Virus record (IMG/VR): IMGVR_UViG_3300037427_001102
Location: 1-21,257 of that record
Length of the DNA: 21,257 bases
Origin: a virus
Strand: one strand, 5' to 3'
Part shown: in pieces, positions 14,341 to 21,003 of the stretch
Position numbering within the stretch: position 1 is the stretch's first letter
Layout of the letters: each line of letters opens with the position of its first letter
Position numbers and translations under genes: made by a program
The notes under the pieces: generated by a model
Told to the model about the DNA's origin: nothing
The model's input: the letters and a program-made list of their open reading frames with translations, nothing else
Databases searched by the model: none

Positions 14341-15087
14341 TTATCCTCCTATCTCACCAAAAGGATTTCGTTCACTGAAATCTAATATACCTTCTAGTGT
14401 TACTAGATTATCAAAGTCTACATTGTCTATTGGTTCTGAGACTGTTGTGTTATAAGATTCGTTAATTATACATCCACCTGTTTCGTTGTATATTAACTTA
14501 CCATCTTCTGTTAATAATTGATACTCTAACATATCTTGAGAGTATTTTGTTTCTATGACATCTATTTCTGTAATACCTGTATCCAAATCTTCTGAACTGT
14601 ATTCGAATAGTTCACATACTAATTTAAACACATAAATTTGGTTAAGTTGATAAAAAGGATTTTGGAAATCAACATATTTAATTTCAAATATGCTTTTTGT
14701 TTTTGGAAAGTAAAGTAAGTCTCCTTCAGAAGGTCTTGTTGTTTGTGTGAATGTGCCTCCACTTGTCAATACTAAATCTTCCCATCGTCTTTTTGCTAGA
14801 ACAAAGGTTGCTTGATCTCTAACTTCTAATCCAAACCTAGTAAATATATCTCCTTGTCCTTCATAACCATTAACATTATCCAAATACATTTCTAATGGAT
14901 ATGCCTGTGTAAATCTTGACAATTCATCTTCATCAAAGATTGTATCTTTGTTTACTAATGTTCTAGGCATATAGTATATGTCATGCCCATATACTTTCAA
15001 ACTTTCAATAACCAGGTCTTCCACTAAGCGTTGTTCACTTGTAGCTCCTATGCTATTGCCTGATTGAAAGAAATGATTTGTAGTCAT
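14341..15087 (-). CDS. 14: Neck protein, gp14-like
   Basis: 248 residues (T4 gp14 is 256). It forms, with gp13, the neck ring that closes the filled head and receives the tail. Typical regions are SEQRLVEDLVIESLKVYGHD then IYYMPRT near the N-terminus, FTQAYPLEMYLDNVNGYEGQ then GDIFTRFG, RRWEDLV, and GDLLYFPKTKSIFEIKYVDF with the following QNPFYQLNQ. The C-terminal EGILDFSERNPFGEIGG is characteristic. AGGATAA precedes the ATG and the gp13 stop is 4 nt upstream. Assignment is firm. Confidence 0.95.
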   Translation of the reverse strand: MTTNHFFQSGNSIGATSEQRLVEDLVIESLKVYGHDIYYMPRTLVNKDTIFDEDELSRFTQAYPLEMYLDNVNGYEGQGDIFTRFGLEVRDQATFVLAKRRWEDLVLTSGGTFTQTTRPSEGDLLYFPKTKSIFEIKYVDFQNPFYQLNQIYVFKLVCELFEYSSEDLDTGITEIDVIETKYSQDMLEYQLLTEDGKLIYNETGGCIINESYNTTVSEPIDNVDFDNLVTLEGILDFSERNPFGEIGG

Positions 15088-15091
15088 AAAG

Positions 15092-16060
15092 TTATCCTAT
15101 CATAAACGACGGAGGCAATTCATATTTTAGTGACATCTCTTGTTCAATAGCTTGTATTTCTTGTACAGCTTCTTGATAAATTTGATCTCCGTTTAATGTG
15201 ACACCACCTGGCATTTGTATTCCTGAGAACTTTTTCAAGTTTTCGCCCCATTGCCTTTTAAATAATGCTGTTGTATATTTCTTAAGAAACATGTCATCAT
15301 AAACTTCTGTATATGTTGCCGGATCTATGATAGCATATGCTTCTGCTACTATGTAATCTCCTGGATTAAATGTTCTGTCCCAATCTGTGTCTACATATAA
15401 TCTATCTGTTTTACGATTGAAACGAATTTGTCTTTCTGAGGTAAGAAGTTTTTCTAATGTTGTTAAGTGACTCTGGACTATTGTATAGTAGACCATGTCA
15501 GCTCCCATTAAATTATATAGATCATTCATTCTAAATTGATACATTAAATCAAATAGTTGCCCATCTTTTGTATTGTTAGTAGCTGCTCCACCAAAGTTAA
15601 AAATTCTTGTTACACCCAATATACCAGAACCAATAGGGATATATCCGTTTTCAATATCCCCTTTGGTGTAAAAATCTGTTGGTGCTAATGTTCCAGTTGT
15701 ACCTGATATGTCGCCTGTAATAGACTCCGATGCTTGCCATGTACCGTCAGACTCCTCTGTCGTTATAAATTGTCCATCTGTAGAAGCCACTTTTGCAGTA
15801 GCTCCTGATGTTCCACCTGTAACTGTTTCGCCTTTTGTAAAGCTGGTTGCAATATTGGTAGTCAGCTTTAGTTTTGAACCAGTAAGTTGATGAGAAACAA
15901 ATACTCTTTCAACACCATCAAAGTGATACTCTTGAAAGAATTGCAGGGCATCATCTATTCTATCAGATAGTTGCCCTTCTTCTACATTTACTTCAATTAC
16001 AGGAGCGCCTAACCTTCGTAGGGCATAATCCTGTAAGTCTGTCCTGCTCGCTAAAGCCAT
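15092..16060 (-). CDS. 13: Neck protein, gp13-like, with an inserted beta module
   Basis: 322 residues (T4 gp13 is 309). It is the head-completion partner of gp14. Hallmarks are LQDYALRRLGAPVIEVNVEE followed by LSDRIDDALQFFQEYHFDG in the N-terminal part, NGYIPIGSGILGVTRIF (138-154), FRMNDLYNLM and WDRTFNPGDYIVAEAYAIID. Between VFVSHQLT (53-60) and FYTKGDIENGYIPI (from 130) lies a Gly/Thr-rich block (about 61-128) with FTKGETVTGGTSGATAKV and SESITGDISGTTGTL, which looks like an added beta module. AAGG lies about 7 nt before the ATG. The fibre gene upstream ends 11 nt before it, so gp13 is probably expressed from the fibre-operon promoter at 20311-20318. Confidence 0.94.
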   Translation of the reverse strand: MALASRTDLQDYALRRLGAPVIEVNVEEGQLSDRIDDALQFFQEYHFDGVERVFVSHQLTGSKLKLTTNIATSFTKGETVTGGTSGATAKVASTDGQFITTEESDGTWQASESITGDISGTTGTLAPTDFYTKGDIENGYIPIGSGILGVTRIFNFGGAATNNTKDGQLFDLMYQFRMNDLYNLMGADMVYYTIVQSHLTTLEKLLTSERQIRFNRKTDRLYVDTDWDRTFNPGDYIVAEAYAIIDPATYTEVYDDMFLKKYTTALFKRQWGENLKKFSGIQMPGGVTLNGDQIYQEAVQEIQAIEQEMSLKYELPPSFMIG

Positions 16061-16071
16061 ACTTACCTACC

Positions 16072-17322
16072 TTAATTTAATTTAGTACCACTAGCATTAT
16101 ATATAGCCGTTCCAGTAATAGTAGCTGTAGAGCCTTCGCTCTGCGTATGAGAAATAGTAATACCATCTCCGCCACTTACTTGTGCCATATAATTACCTGT
16201 AGTATCTGTTCCTAAAGCTACACTATTAGCTGCTATAGTTAATGCAGTTGCTAAGTTACCTGAACCGTCAAAGTCTCCTGTACCTGTTACATCACCTGTA
16301 AAGGATAGAGTCCTTGCTGTTGCAAGTGCTGTAGCTGTATCTGCGTTACCTGTAACATTACCTGTAACATTACCTTCTAAGTTTGCTACAAGTGTTCCTG
16401 TGGTAACTGTTAAATCACCTGTACTTGCACCTGTAAATGAACCAGTACCTACTAGGAATTTATCTGCACTTTCGTCCCAACCAATAAACGCATTGTCTGA
16501 AGATCCTCTTTCAAAGACCAGACCCATATCGTTTGCTGGTGTTCCTGATGTTCCATTTCCTAGCTCAATCAATCTATCTGTTATTGTAGAGTTGGTTGAA
16601 TCTAATGTTGTAGTTGTTCCATTTACATCTAAGTTACCTGTAATAGTAACATTACCTGTTGCTGCTACATCTGCAAATGTAACATCATCGGTTGTTGCTA
16701 CTGCTTGTCCAATTGAAACTGCTGTTCCTGAGACTGCAACACCAGTGCCTGCTGTTAATGTAGTTACATTTGCACTACCATCAAAACTTACACCGTTTAT
16801 TGTTCTTGCTGTTGCTAAAGTAGTAGCTGTTGCTGCTAATGCAACTGCTATATTTGCACTACCATCAAATGATGTGCCACCTATAGTCCTAGCTGTTTCT
16901 AATGCTGTTGCCGTAGCTGCGTTTCCTGTAGTATCCTGGTTAAGTGTTCCTACAGAAACCGTTGTTCCAGATATAGACAACCCTGTGCCTAAATCTAAAA
17001 ATGCAGTTGCTCCTGCTGAGTCATCCCAAAAGATTATTTGATCATCGTTAGGGTCTGAAAGGCTTTCTAAGCCTAAGTGAGATAAGTTTACCGTTACTCC
17101 TCCGCTAGTACCTCCGCCTGAAAGTCCTGTGCCTGCTGTTACACCTGTTATATCCCCAGCTTGTATTTCTGAGAATTTTGCAAGTCTAATACCGCCTGCT
17201 GTAGAACCATCGTGGACTCTGATAGTATCTAGCGTAGTATCTACGGAAAGTTCACCTACCGCACCAGTGAAGGATTCATTCTGTGTTGTAGTCCCTCGTC
17301 TTAATTGTACCTGTGTTGGCAT
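16072..17322 (-). CDS. Fibre-like structural protein (416 residues) with Mtd-type N-terminal domain
   Basis: The N-terminus QVQLRRGTTTQNESFTGAVG then ELSVDTTLDTIRVHDGST is the kind of domain annotated as major-tropism-determinant N-terminal (Mtd_N) in phage fibres. The rest is Thr/Ala/Gly-rich with fibre repeats: ARTIGGTSFDGSANI (145-159), ARTINGVSFDGSANV (172-186) and a weaker third copy near 337-360. There is also a GNVTITGNLDVNGTTTTLDS module (223-242) and NVTGNVTGN (318-326). Such proteins form trimeric beta fibres on virions and often bind the host surface. AGGAG precedes the ATG. It ends in YNASGTKLN, without the DGGTY tag of its neighbours. Whether it is a tail, head or neck fibre is not shown; the position beside gp13 allows a neck or whisker role. 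No DGR reverse transcriptase or C-lectin variable region is seen. Confidence 0.85.
   Translation of the reverse strand: MPTQVQLRRGTTTQNESFTGAVGELSVDTTLDTIRVHDGSTAGGIRLAKFSEIQAGDITGVTAGTGLSGGGTSGGVTVNLSHLGLESLSDPNDDQIIFWDDSAGATAFLDLGTGLSISGTTVSVGTLNQDTTGNAATATALETARTIGGTSFDGSANIAVALAATATTLATARTINGVSFDGSANVTTLTAGTGVAVSGTAVSIGQAVATTDDVTFADVAATGNVTITGNLDVNGTTTTLDSTNSTITDRLIELGNGTSGTPANDMGLVFERGSSDNAFIGWDESADKFLVGTGSFTGASTGDLTVTTGTLVANLEGNVTGNVTGNADTATALATARTLSFTGDVTGTGDFDGSGNLATALTIAANSVALGTDTTGNYMAQVSGGDGITISHTQSEGSTATITGTAIYNASGTKLN
16349..16372. repeat. 12-bp tandem repeat (x2) inside fibre gene
   Basis: Two perfect adjacent copies of cctgtaacatta, encoding the in-frame repeat NVTGNVTGN on the minus strand. 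The unit is a multiple of 3, so slippage would change fibre length without frameshift. Confidence 0.75.
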
Positions 17323-17335
17323 TGTTTTCTCCTAA

Positions 17336-17560
17336 TTAATATGTTCCGCCATCGATAGAACCGCCTGATATATTTGTACCTGCGATATTTCCTGATATGT
17401 TTTCTGCTGTAGCTAACATTAATTCATGTCCGCCTTGAGTGCTTCCGTCATGGACCCTAATAGAATTATTTGTTGTATTAACCGAGACTTCACCTGCTGC
17501 ACCTGTGAACGCATCGTTCTGTGTAGCTGTGCCTCGCCTAAATTGTACTGTAACTGCCAT
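17336..17560 (-). CDS. Minimal fibre paralog: Mtd-type N-domain plus DGGTY tag (74 residues)
   Basis: Residues 1-47 (TVQFRRGTATQNDAFTGAAG, EVSVNTTNNSIRVHDGST) are clearly paralogous to the start of the 416-residue fibre encoded next. The remaining 27 residues are a short Gly/Ser/Asn-rich tail ending in GGSIDGGTY. It is intact, with AAGGAG before the ATG and a stop 13 nt before the next start, so it looks like a real short gene and not a broken fibre. It may be a small virion protein using the fibre attachment domain. An accessory or adaptor role is inference. Confidence 0.8.
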   Translation of the reverse strand: MAVTVQFRRGTATQNDAFTGAAGEVSVNTTNNSIRVHDGSTQGGHELMLATAENISGNIAGTNISGGSIDGGTY

Positions 17561-17572
17561 CTATTTGTCTCC

Positions 17573-17887
17573 TTATGCTACTGAACCTAAGTCTTCTGTA
17601 GCTAGTCTGTATTTAATTGACGTATTTAGATCATATATAACATCAGTTAATTGTCCAAAAGCATCTGTTGCAAGTGAAGAAGCAACACTTCCATAATCTC
17701 CTGTAGGAAATTCTAATGAAAGGTCTTTTTCTGCATAGTTTGCAATCTTAACAATAGCATCTGTAGAATCTCTTAAATAAAATTCTTTATCTGCAGAGTT
17801 AAGTGCAACTTCACCTTGTACAATATCTGCTGTAGTTGGCGCATTACCTGCTGTTTCATTACGCTTAATTTTAATTACTGTTGACAT
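17573..17887 (-). CDS. Small fibre-type protein with related N-terminal domain (104 residues)
   Basis: The N-terminus VIKIKRNETAGNAPTTADIV then QGEVALNSADKEFYLRDSTD has the same K/R-R-x-x...GE-x-x...D pattern as the other N-domain fibre proteins. The second half carries FPTGDYGSVASS and ends in ATEDLGSVA, a short internal repeat of D-(Y/L)-G-S-V. D-(Y/W)-G-S/L motifs at C-termini occur in other marine phage structural proteins (recalled). AAGGA precedes the ATG. It is probably a small virion surface protein, with function unknown. Confidence 0.78.
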   Translation of the reverse strand: MSTVIKIKRNETAGNAPTTADIVQGEVALNSADKEFYLRDSTDAIVKIANYAEKDLSLEFPTGDYGSVASSLATDAFGQLTDVIYDLNTSIKYRLATEDLGSVA

Positions 17888-17900
17888 GTCTTTATCCTTG

Positions 17901-18305
17901 TTAGTTTATTTTTGCCTCTGCCTCTATAAATTTAGGATTAGGAATTACTTCTCTTGGACCGTCTACTTCAATATTATAACCTTTAGGTTTAGGAGCTTTT
18001 ATCATTGGCTTAGGTTTTTTCTTTGCCTCTGGTTGTTCCTCTTCTACCTCTTTTACTGTTCCCGAAGTAAAGGTTGGAACCGGTTTTTTCTTAACCGGCT
18101 CATCCTTCTTAACTTCTGGAGTAGCAATTTTGTCTAATGCTTGTTGTAGTTCCAATTTTAATTGTAATTCTCTTTCCTGATATTCTTTTTCATTATAGCT
18201 GGCTTTAGCTTTAAGTAATATGTTTTCTTGCTGTAGCTCATTTACTTTCTGAGATAAGCTATTAATATATTCATCTACTAATTTTGTATTTACTTCTTTT
18301 TCCAT
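17901..18305 (-). CDS. Coiled-coil, Lys/Pro-rich protein of the fibre cassette (134 residues)
   Basis: Residues about 1-62 form a charged helix with heptad character (VNTKLVDEYINSLSQKVNEL, ENILLKAKA, ERELQLKLELQQALDKI). This is followed by a Lys/Glu/Pro-rich probably disordered half with PVKKKPVP and EAKKKPKPMIKAPKPKG, ending PNPKFIEAEAKIN. There are no cysteines and no membrane segment. The start is uncertain: the ATG at 18305 has GAGAAG 4 nt upstream, while an in-frame ATG at 18317 (138 residues) overlaps nothing and has only a weak AAG. It is the only clearly alpha-helical member among the beta-rich fibre genes, so a fibre chaperone, trimerization helper or connector is possible. No family is recognised. 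Confidence 0.75.
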   Translation of the reverse strand: MEKEVNTKLVDEYINSLSQKVNELQQENILLKAKASYNEKEYQERELQLKLELQQALDKIATPEVKKDEPVKKKPVPTFTSGTVKEVEEEQPEAKKKPKPMIKAPKPKGYNIEVDGPREVIPNPKFIEAEAKIN

Positions 18306-18330
18306 TTCACTTCTCATTGATTACTTGTTA

Positions 18331-19644
18331 TTAAGAATAAGTTCCGCCGTCAACAACATTTGTCCATGCAGGCGTTCCACTATCACTGTATAGGAAATAA
18401 CCATCAGTACCAGCTGCTGTTGCCTGTAAGGCTCCAGTACCGTTACCATATAGAATTCCGTTACTTGTGAAAGTACTTGCTCCTGTACCACCGTCTGCTA
18501 CTAATAGATCAGTAATTCCAGTAATTGTACCGCCGGTAATTGTAGCACTAGCTGATTCTATGCTAGCTACTAATGTGCCGATTGTATAACCTGTTCCTGA
18601 TACATTAACAGTTGTCGTTGGTGCTGCTTGCAAGTCTTTAAATAGTTTCCATTTACCTGAATCGTCAGCATCTCTAAATAAACCACCGTATAAATCTAGT
18701 GAACCTGAAGTGTCATATAGACCATAAAGACCAATATCAACTGCGTCTGATGAATTATTACCAGATGCTAATATGATCAATGGATCTGCAACACTTAAAG
18801 TTGTAGAATCTACCGTAGTTGTTGTTCCTGATACAGTTAAGTTACCTGAAATTGTTACATTATTAGGTAATCCAATTTGTATCTGATTGTTTGAAACTGT
18901 TGTTTCTACTTCGTTGTTTGTACCTACGAAGTTTAGTGTGTCTGTTCCTACTGTAACAGCATCATCAGAACCACTGTCGGCTCCAATTGTTAAAGTAGAA
19001 CTCGTTGCTGCTGTTGAAGCTGCTGTGATACGACCTTGTGCGTCAATTGTAATAACAGGAATTGCTGAGCCGGAACCATAGGCTCCTGCTGTAACTGCTG
19101 TGTTATCAAGTGTTGCTGTAATAGTTGTACCGGAAGCTGCTGTTGTGATACCTGTACCACCCGCTACTGTAAATGTCTCTGAATCTAGATCTATATCTAT
19201 TGTTCCAGAGTCACCAGCTGCGTCTAAGTCACTACCTGTGACTTGAGAATCAACATAGGCTTTGACTGATTGTTGAGTTGGAATAAGCGTTGCACTGTCT
19301 GAAGCCATATTGTCTTCATCTACAAATGCAGTAGCCGTTATAGAACCATCGCTTAAGGAGCCAAATGTTACTACACCAGCACTAAAGTTTCCTGAACCGT
19401 CTCTTTTAACGATTGTAGAAGCTGTGTTGGAGTCTGTAGCATTGTCAATAAGATCTGTGTAATACTTACCACCTAGTTCCTGGATAACTTCGTTACCGCC
19501 AGAATCAATAGATGAGATGTATAACTTTGCAGATGCTCCTGAGTTGGATCTATCCTCGGCATACGCTAATTCGCCTTCAACTAAGTCAGAAGTAGCTGGA
19601 GCTGAAGAGCCCGTACTTCTTTTTATCTGAATAGTTGTTGCCAT
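18331..19644 (-). CDS. Large fibre-like structural protein (437 residues) ending in DGGTYS
   Basis: The N-domain TIQIKRSTGSSAPATSDLVE then GELAYAEDR is related to the other cassette proteins. Known phage-fibre phrases follow: NMASDSATLIPTQQSVKAYV (112-131), ITIDAQGRITAAS (198-210), ISGNLTVSGTTTTVDSTTLS (265-284), LVADGGTGASTFTSNGILYG (381-400) and AAGTDGYFLYSDSGTPAWTN (410-429). The NLTVSGTTTTVDST module is shared with the 416-residue fibre (NLDVNGTTTTLDST). The C-terminal VVDGGTYS matches the tag on two neighbours. AGGAG precedes the ATG. It is probably a trimeric fibre of the virion surface; the attachment site and receptor are unknown. Confidence 0.87.
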   Translation of the reverse strand: MATTIQIKRSTGSSAPATSDLVEGELAYAEDRSNSGASAKLYISSIDSGGNEVIQELGGKYYTDLIDNATDSNTASTIVKRDGSGNFSAGVVTFGSLSDGSITATAFVDEDNMASDSATLIPTQQSVKAYVDSQVTGSDLDAAGDSGTIDIDLDSETFTVAGGTGITTAASGTTITATLDNTAVTAGAYGSGSAIPVITIDAQGRITAASTAATSSTLTIGADSGSDDAVTVGTDTLNFVGTNNEVETTVSNNQIQIGLPNNVTISGNLTVSGTTTTVDSTTLSVADPLIILASGNNSSDAVDIGLYGLYDTSGSLDLYGGLFRDADDSGKWKLFKDLQAAPTTTVNVSGTGYTIGTLVASIESASATITGGTITGITDLLVADGGTGASTFTSNGILYGNGTGALQATAAGTDGYFLYSDSGTPAWTNVVDGGTYS

Positions 19645-19682
19645 TTAATTTTCTCCTAGTTAAGTTGTATTAATTTACCATA

Positions 19683-19937
19683 CTAAAATGTACCACCGTC
19701 AATGCTGGTTGGGGCTGCAACATCAGTTGGTGCAGTGGCTTCCCATTTGCCAGTTGATGCATCATAAATTAACGAATAACCATTTTGTGCGCCGGAAGTA
19801 TCAATGCCAGACACGCTGTCTATATTTGTTGATGTTGCTCCTTGAGATTGGCTTGTGGTTGTAGTTACTACTCTTGAACTGCCAGTAGAAATTGTTACCT
19901 TTGCCGGTGTACTCGATGTGCTTACATTAACTCCCAT
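19683..19937 (-). CDS. Short fibre-type protein ending in DGGTF (84 residues)
   Basis: This short Ser/Thr-rich protein lacks the Mtd-type N-domain. Residues about 53-69 (NGYSLIYDASTGKWEA) and the end APTSIDGGTF correspond to the C-terminal block DGYFLYSDSGTPAW...VVDGGTYS of the 437-residue fibre encoded just downstream. It therefore looks like a free-standing copy of the fibre C-terminal module. AAGGAGG precedes the ATG and the gap to the upstream gene is 10 nt, so it is a real intact gene. Function unknown; it may bind the same site as the fibre tips or bases. Confidence 0.77.
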   Translation of the reverse strand: MGVNVSTSSTPAKVTISTGSSRVVTTTTSQSQGATSTNIDSVSGIDTSGAQNGYSLIYDASTGKWEATAPTDVAAPTSIDGGTF

Positions 19938-19947
19938 TCATTCCTCC

Positions 19948-20277
19948 TTATACTTTCGTCACTTCTGGGGTTACTGTTACTAACCCCTCTAGAACTCTTA
20001 AAGTTTCAGATGCGCTTGTTATTTCAACATCATACACATAACGCCCTGGTTTAAGCGCTGCTGTTTGAACTGCTGACAAACTAATCGTTACCTTTCCTGT
20101 ATCATCTACCTTAACACATGTAAAACTTGTGCTAGCAGATGCTTCATAAGACTTTCTCATTTGGCTAGCTACTGTATATGATGTCAGATCTTTTGCGGAA
20201 GCATCGTCATTAGTTAGATTTATGTCTAAACTAAAGGTGGTTCCCTGATCTATAACTATATTTTGTACGGTGGCCAT
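19948..20277 (-). CDS. Beta-sandwich virion-type protein, first gene of the fibre operon (109 residues)
   Basis: An Ig-like beta pattern: VQNIVIDQGTTFSLDINLTN, DLTSYTVASQMRKSYEAS, KVTISLSAVQTAALKPGRYV and YDVEITSASETLRVLEGLVT. The same IDQG...DLTGY...QMRK...LKPGRYVYDV...EG.VTV layout is found in small structural proteins of marine T4-like phages and resembles the N-terminal domain of upper-baseplate (BppU-like) proteins; this is recalled, not searched. The late promoter at 20311-20318 gives a predicted 28-nt leader with only a weak AAGAGA ribosome site. It heads a long minus-strand operon through the fibres into gp13-17. Probably a virion adaptor or fibre base. Confidence 0.78.
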   Translation of the reverse strand: MATVQNIVIDQGTTFSLDINLTNDDASAKDLTSYTVASQMRKSYEASASTSFTCVKVDDTGKVTISLSAVQTAALKPGRYVYDVEITSASETLRVLEGLVTVTPEVTKV

Positions 20278-20310
20278 TCAAGTATCTCTTATAAATTCGT
20301 TGTATAGTCT

Positions 20311-20318
20311 TATTTATA
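20311..20318 (-). promoter_or_regulatory. Late promoter (TATAAATA) for the fibre-neck-terminase operon
   Basis: An exact minus-strand box with a predicted start near 20305, 28 nt before the ATG at 20277. It is half of the 12-bp palindrome TATTTATAAATA shared with the plus-strand promoter. No other exact box was seen between here and gp18, so it may serve 20277 down to 11422. Confidence 0.78.
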
Positions 20319-20322
20319 AATA
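20315..20322 (+). promoter_or_regulatory. Late promoter (TATAAATA) for the glycosyltransferase pair
   Basis: An exact plus-strand box overlapping the minus-strand box by 4 bp. The predicted start at about 20328 leaves only a 7-nt leader (AATTACA) before the ATG at 20335, with no Shine-Dalgarno sequence. Confidence 0.7.
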
Positions 20323-20334
20323 AAAGTAATTACA

Positions 20335-21003
20335 ATGAAAACTATTTTAACATTAAAATATGGTGACAAATACAGCGCAGATGCTGTCAATTCTATATAC
20401 GAGCATACCGAAGGCAAGTATAATTATGTTTGTGTAACAGATGACCCTAAAGATTTGCACCCCGATATAGGAATTATTTATATGGAACATGAGCCAAATG
20501 GCAACATGGAAAAAATAAAATTATTTCAATTAAAAGACTTGGGTACAATATTATATCTGGATTTAGATATAAGAATACAAAAGAATATAGATCATTTGTT
20601 TGATTATTGTCGTCATAACCCTGTAATTGTATATACATGGTGGAAAGATAAAGGAGATAAACAAATAAGCATACATGATTTCCCATGGCAATCAGAGTTT
20701 GTAGGGCCTTTAAGTAACTATAATTCTAGTGTAATGCTTTGGAAAGATGCTACACATATATGGAAACACTATAATGAGTACCCTGAAACATATGATGTAA
20801 AGTATCCTTATGGTGATGATACATTTTTATATCATGAAGGATTTACATTTGAACACTTACCCAAAGAGGAAGTATATGCTTTTAATACGACAGGAAGAAA
20901 ATATAGACCTGAATATACAATATGCTTATTAAATGGATTAGACAGAAACCCGGAGATTGAGAAAGAATATGATGAACTTTGTATGCATCAAGTGGGGCAC
21001 TAA
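20335..21003 (+). CDS. Glycosyltransferase-like protein, GT-A fold (222 residues)
   Basis: A likely nucleotide-sugar glycosyltransferase, soluble and with no membrane segment. The N-terminal Rossmann-like start is TILTLKYGDKYSADAVNSIY, with CVTDD at 33-37. The DxD motif that binds metal and nucleotide is LYLDLDI (73-79; Asp76, Asp78). NSSVMLWK (130-137) and YGDDTFLY (159-166) follow, as in GT8-type and related small GT-A enzymes. The end ICLLNGLDRNPEI may stand for the usual H-x-G...KP region. It starts at the ATG just after the late promoter, without a ribosome binding site. Its 3' end overlaps a paralogous gene by 32 nt. Substrate unknown: virion fibre, cell-surface glycan or DNA base are all possible. 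Confidence 0.82.
   Translation: MKTILTLKYGDKYSADAVNSIYEHTEGKYNYVCVTDDPKDLHPDIGIIYMEHEPNGNMEKIKLFQLKDLGTILYLDLDIRIQKNIDHLFDYCRHNPVIVYTWWKDKGDKQISIHDFPWQSEFVGPLSNYNSSVMLWKDATHIWKHYNEYPETYDVKYPYGDDTFLYHEGFTFEHLPKEEVYAFNTTGRKYRPEYTICLLNGLDRNPEIEKEYDELCMHQVGH
20475..20482 (-). promoter_or_regulatory. Exact TATAAATA antisense inside the glycosyltransferase gene
   Basis: A minus-strand TATAAATA with predicted start near 20469, inside a plus-strand coding region and about 190 nt upstream of the fibre operon. It could add transcription of that operon and antisense RNA across the GT start, or be a chance match in AT-rich coding DNA (it encodes part of IIYME). Confidence 0.25.

Noticed and set aside
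16400-17041. Long plus-strand open frame (213 codons) opposite the fibre gene
   Set aside because: It is a shadow of the repetitive Thr/Ala/Gly fibre gene: low-complexity Val/Ala/Pro product, no ribosome site, antisense to a recognised gene.
16072-17322. Diversity-generating retroelement target (because of the Mtd-type N-domain)
   Set aside because: No reverse transcriptase, template repeat or C-type lectin variable region is visible; the N-domain alone is common in fibres.
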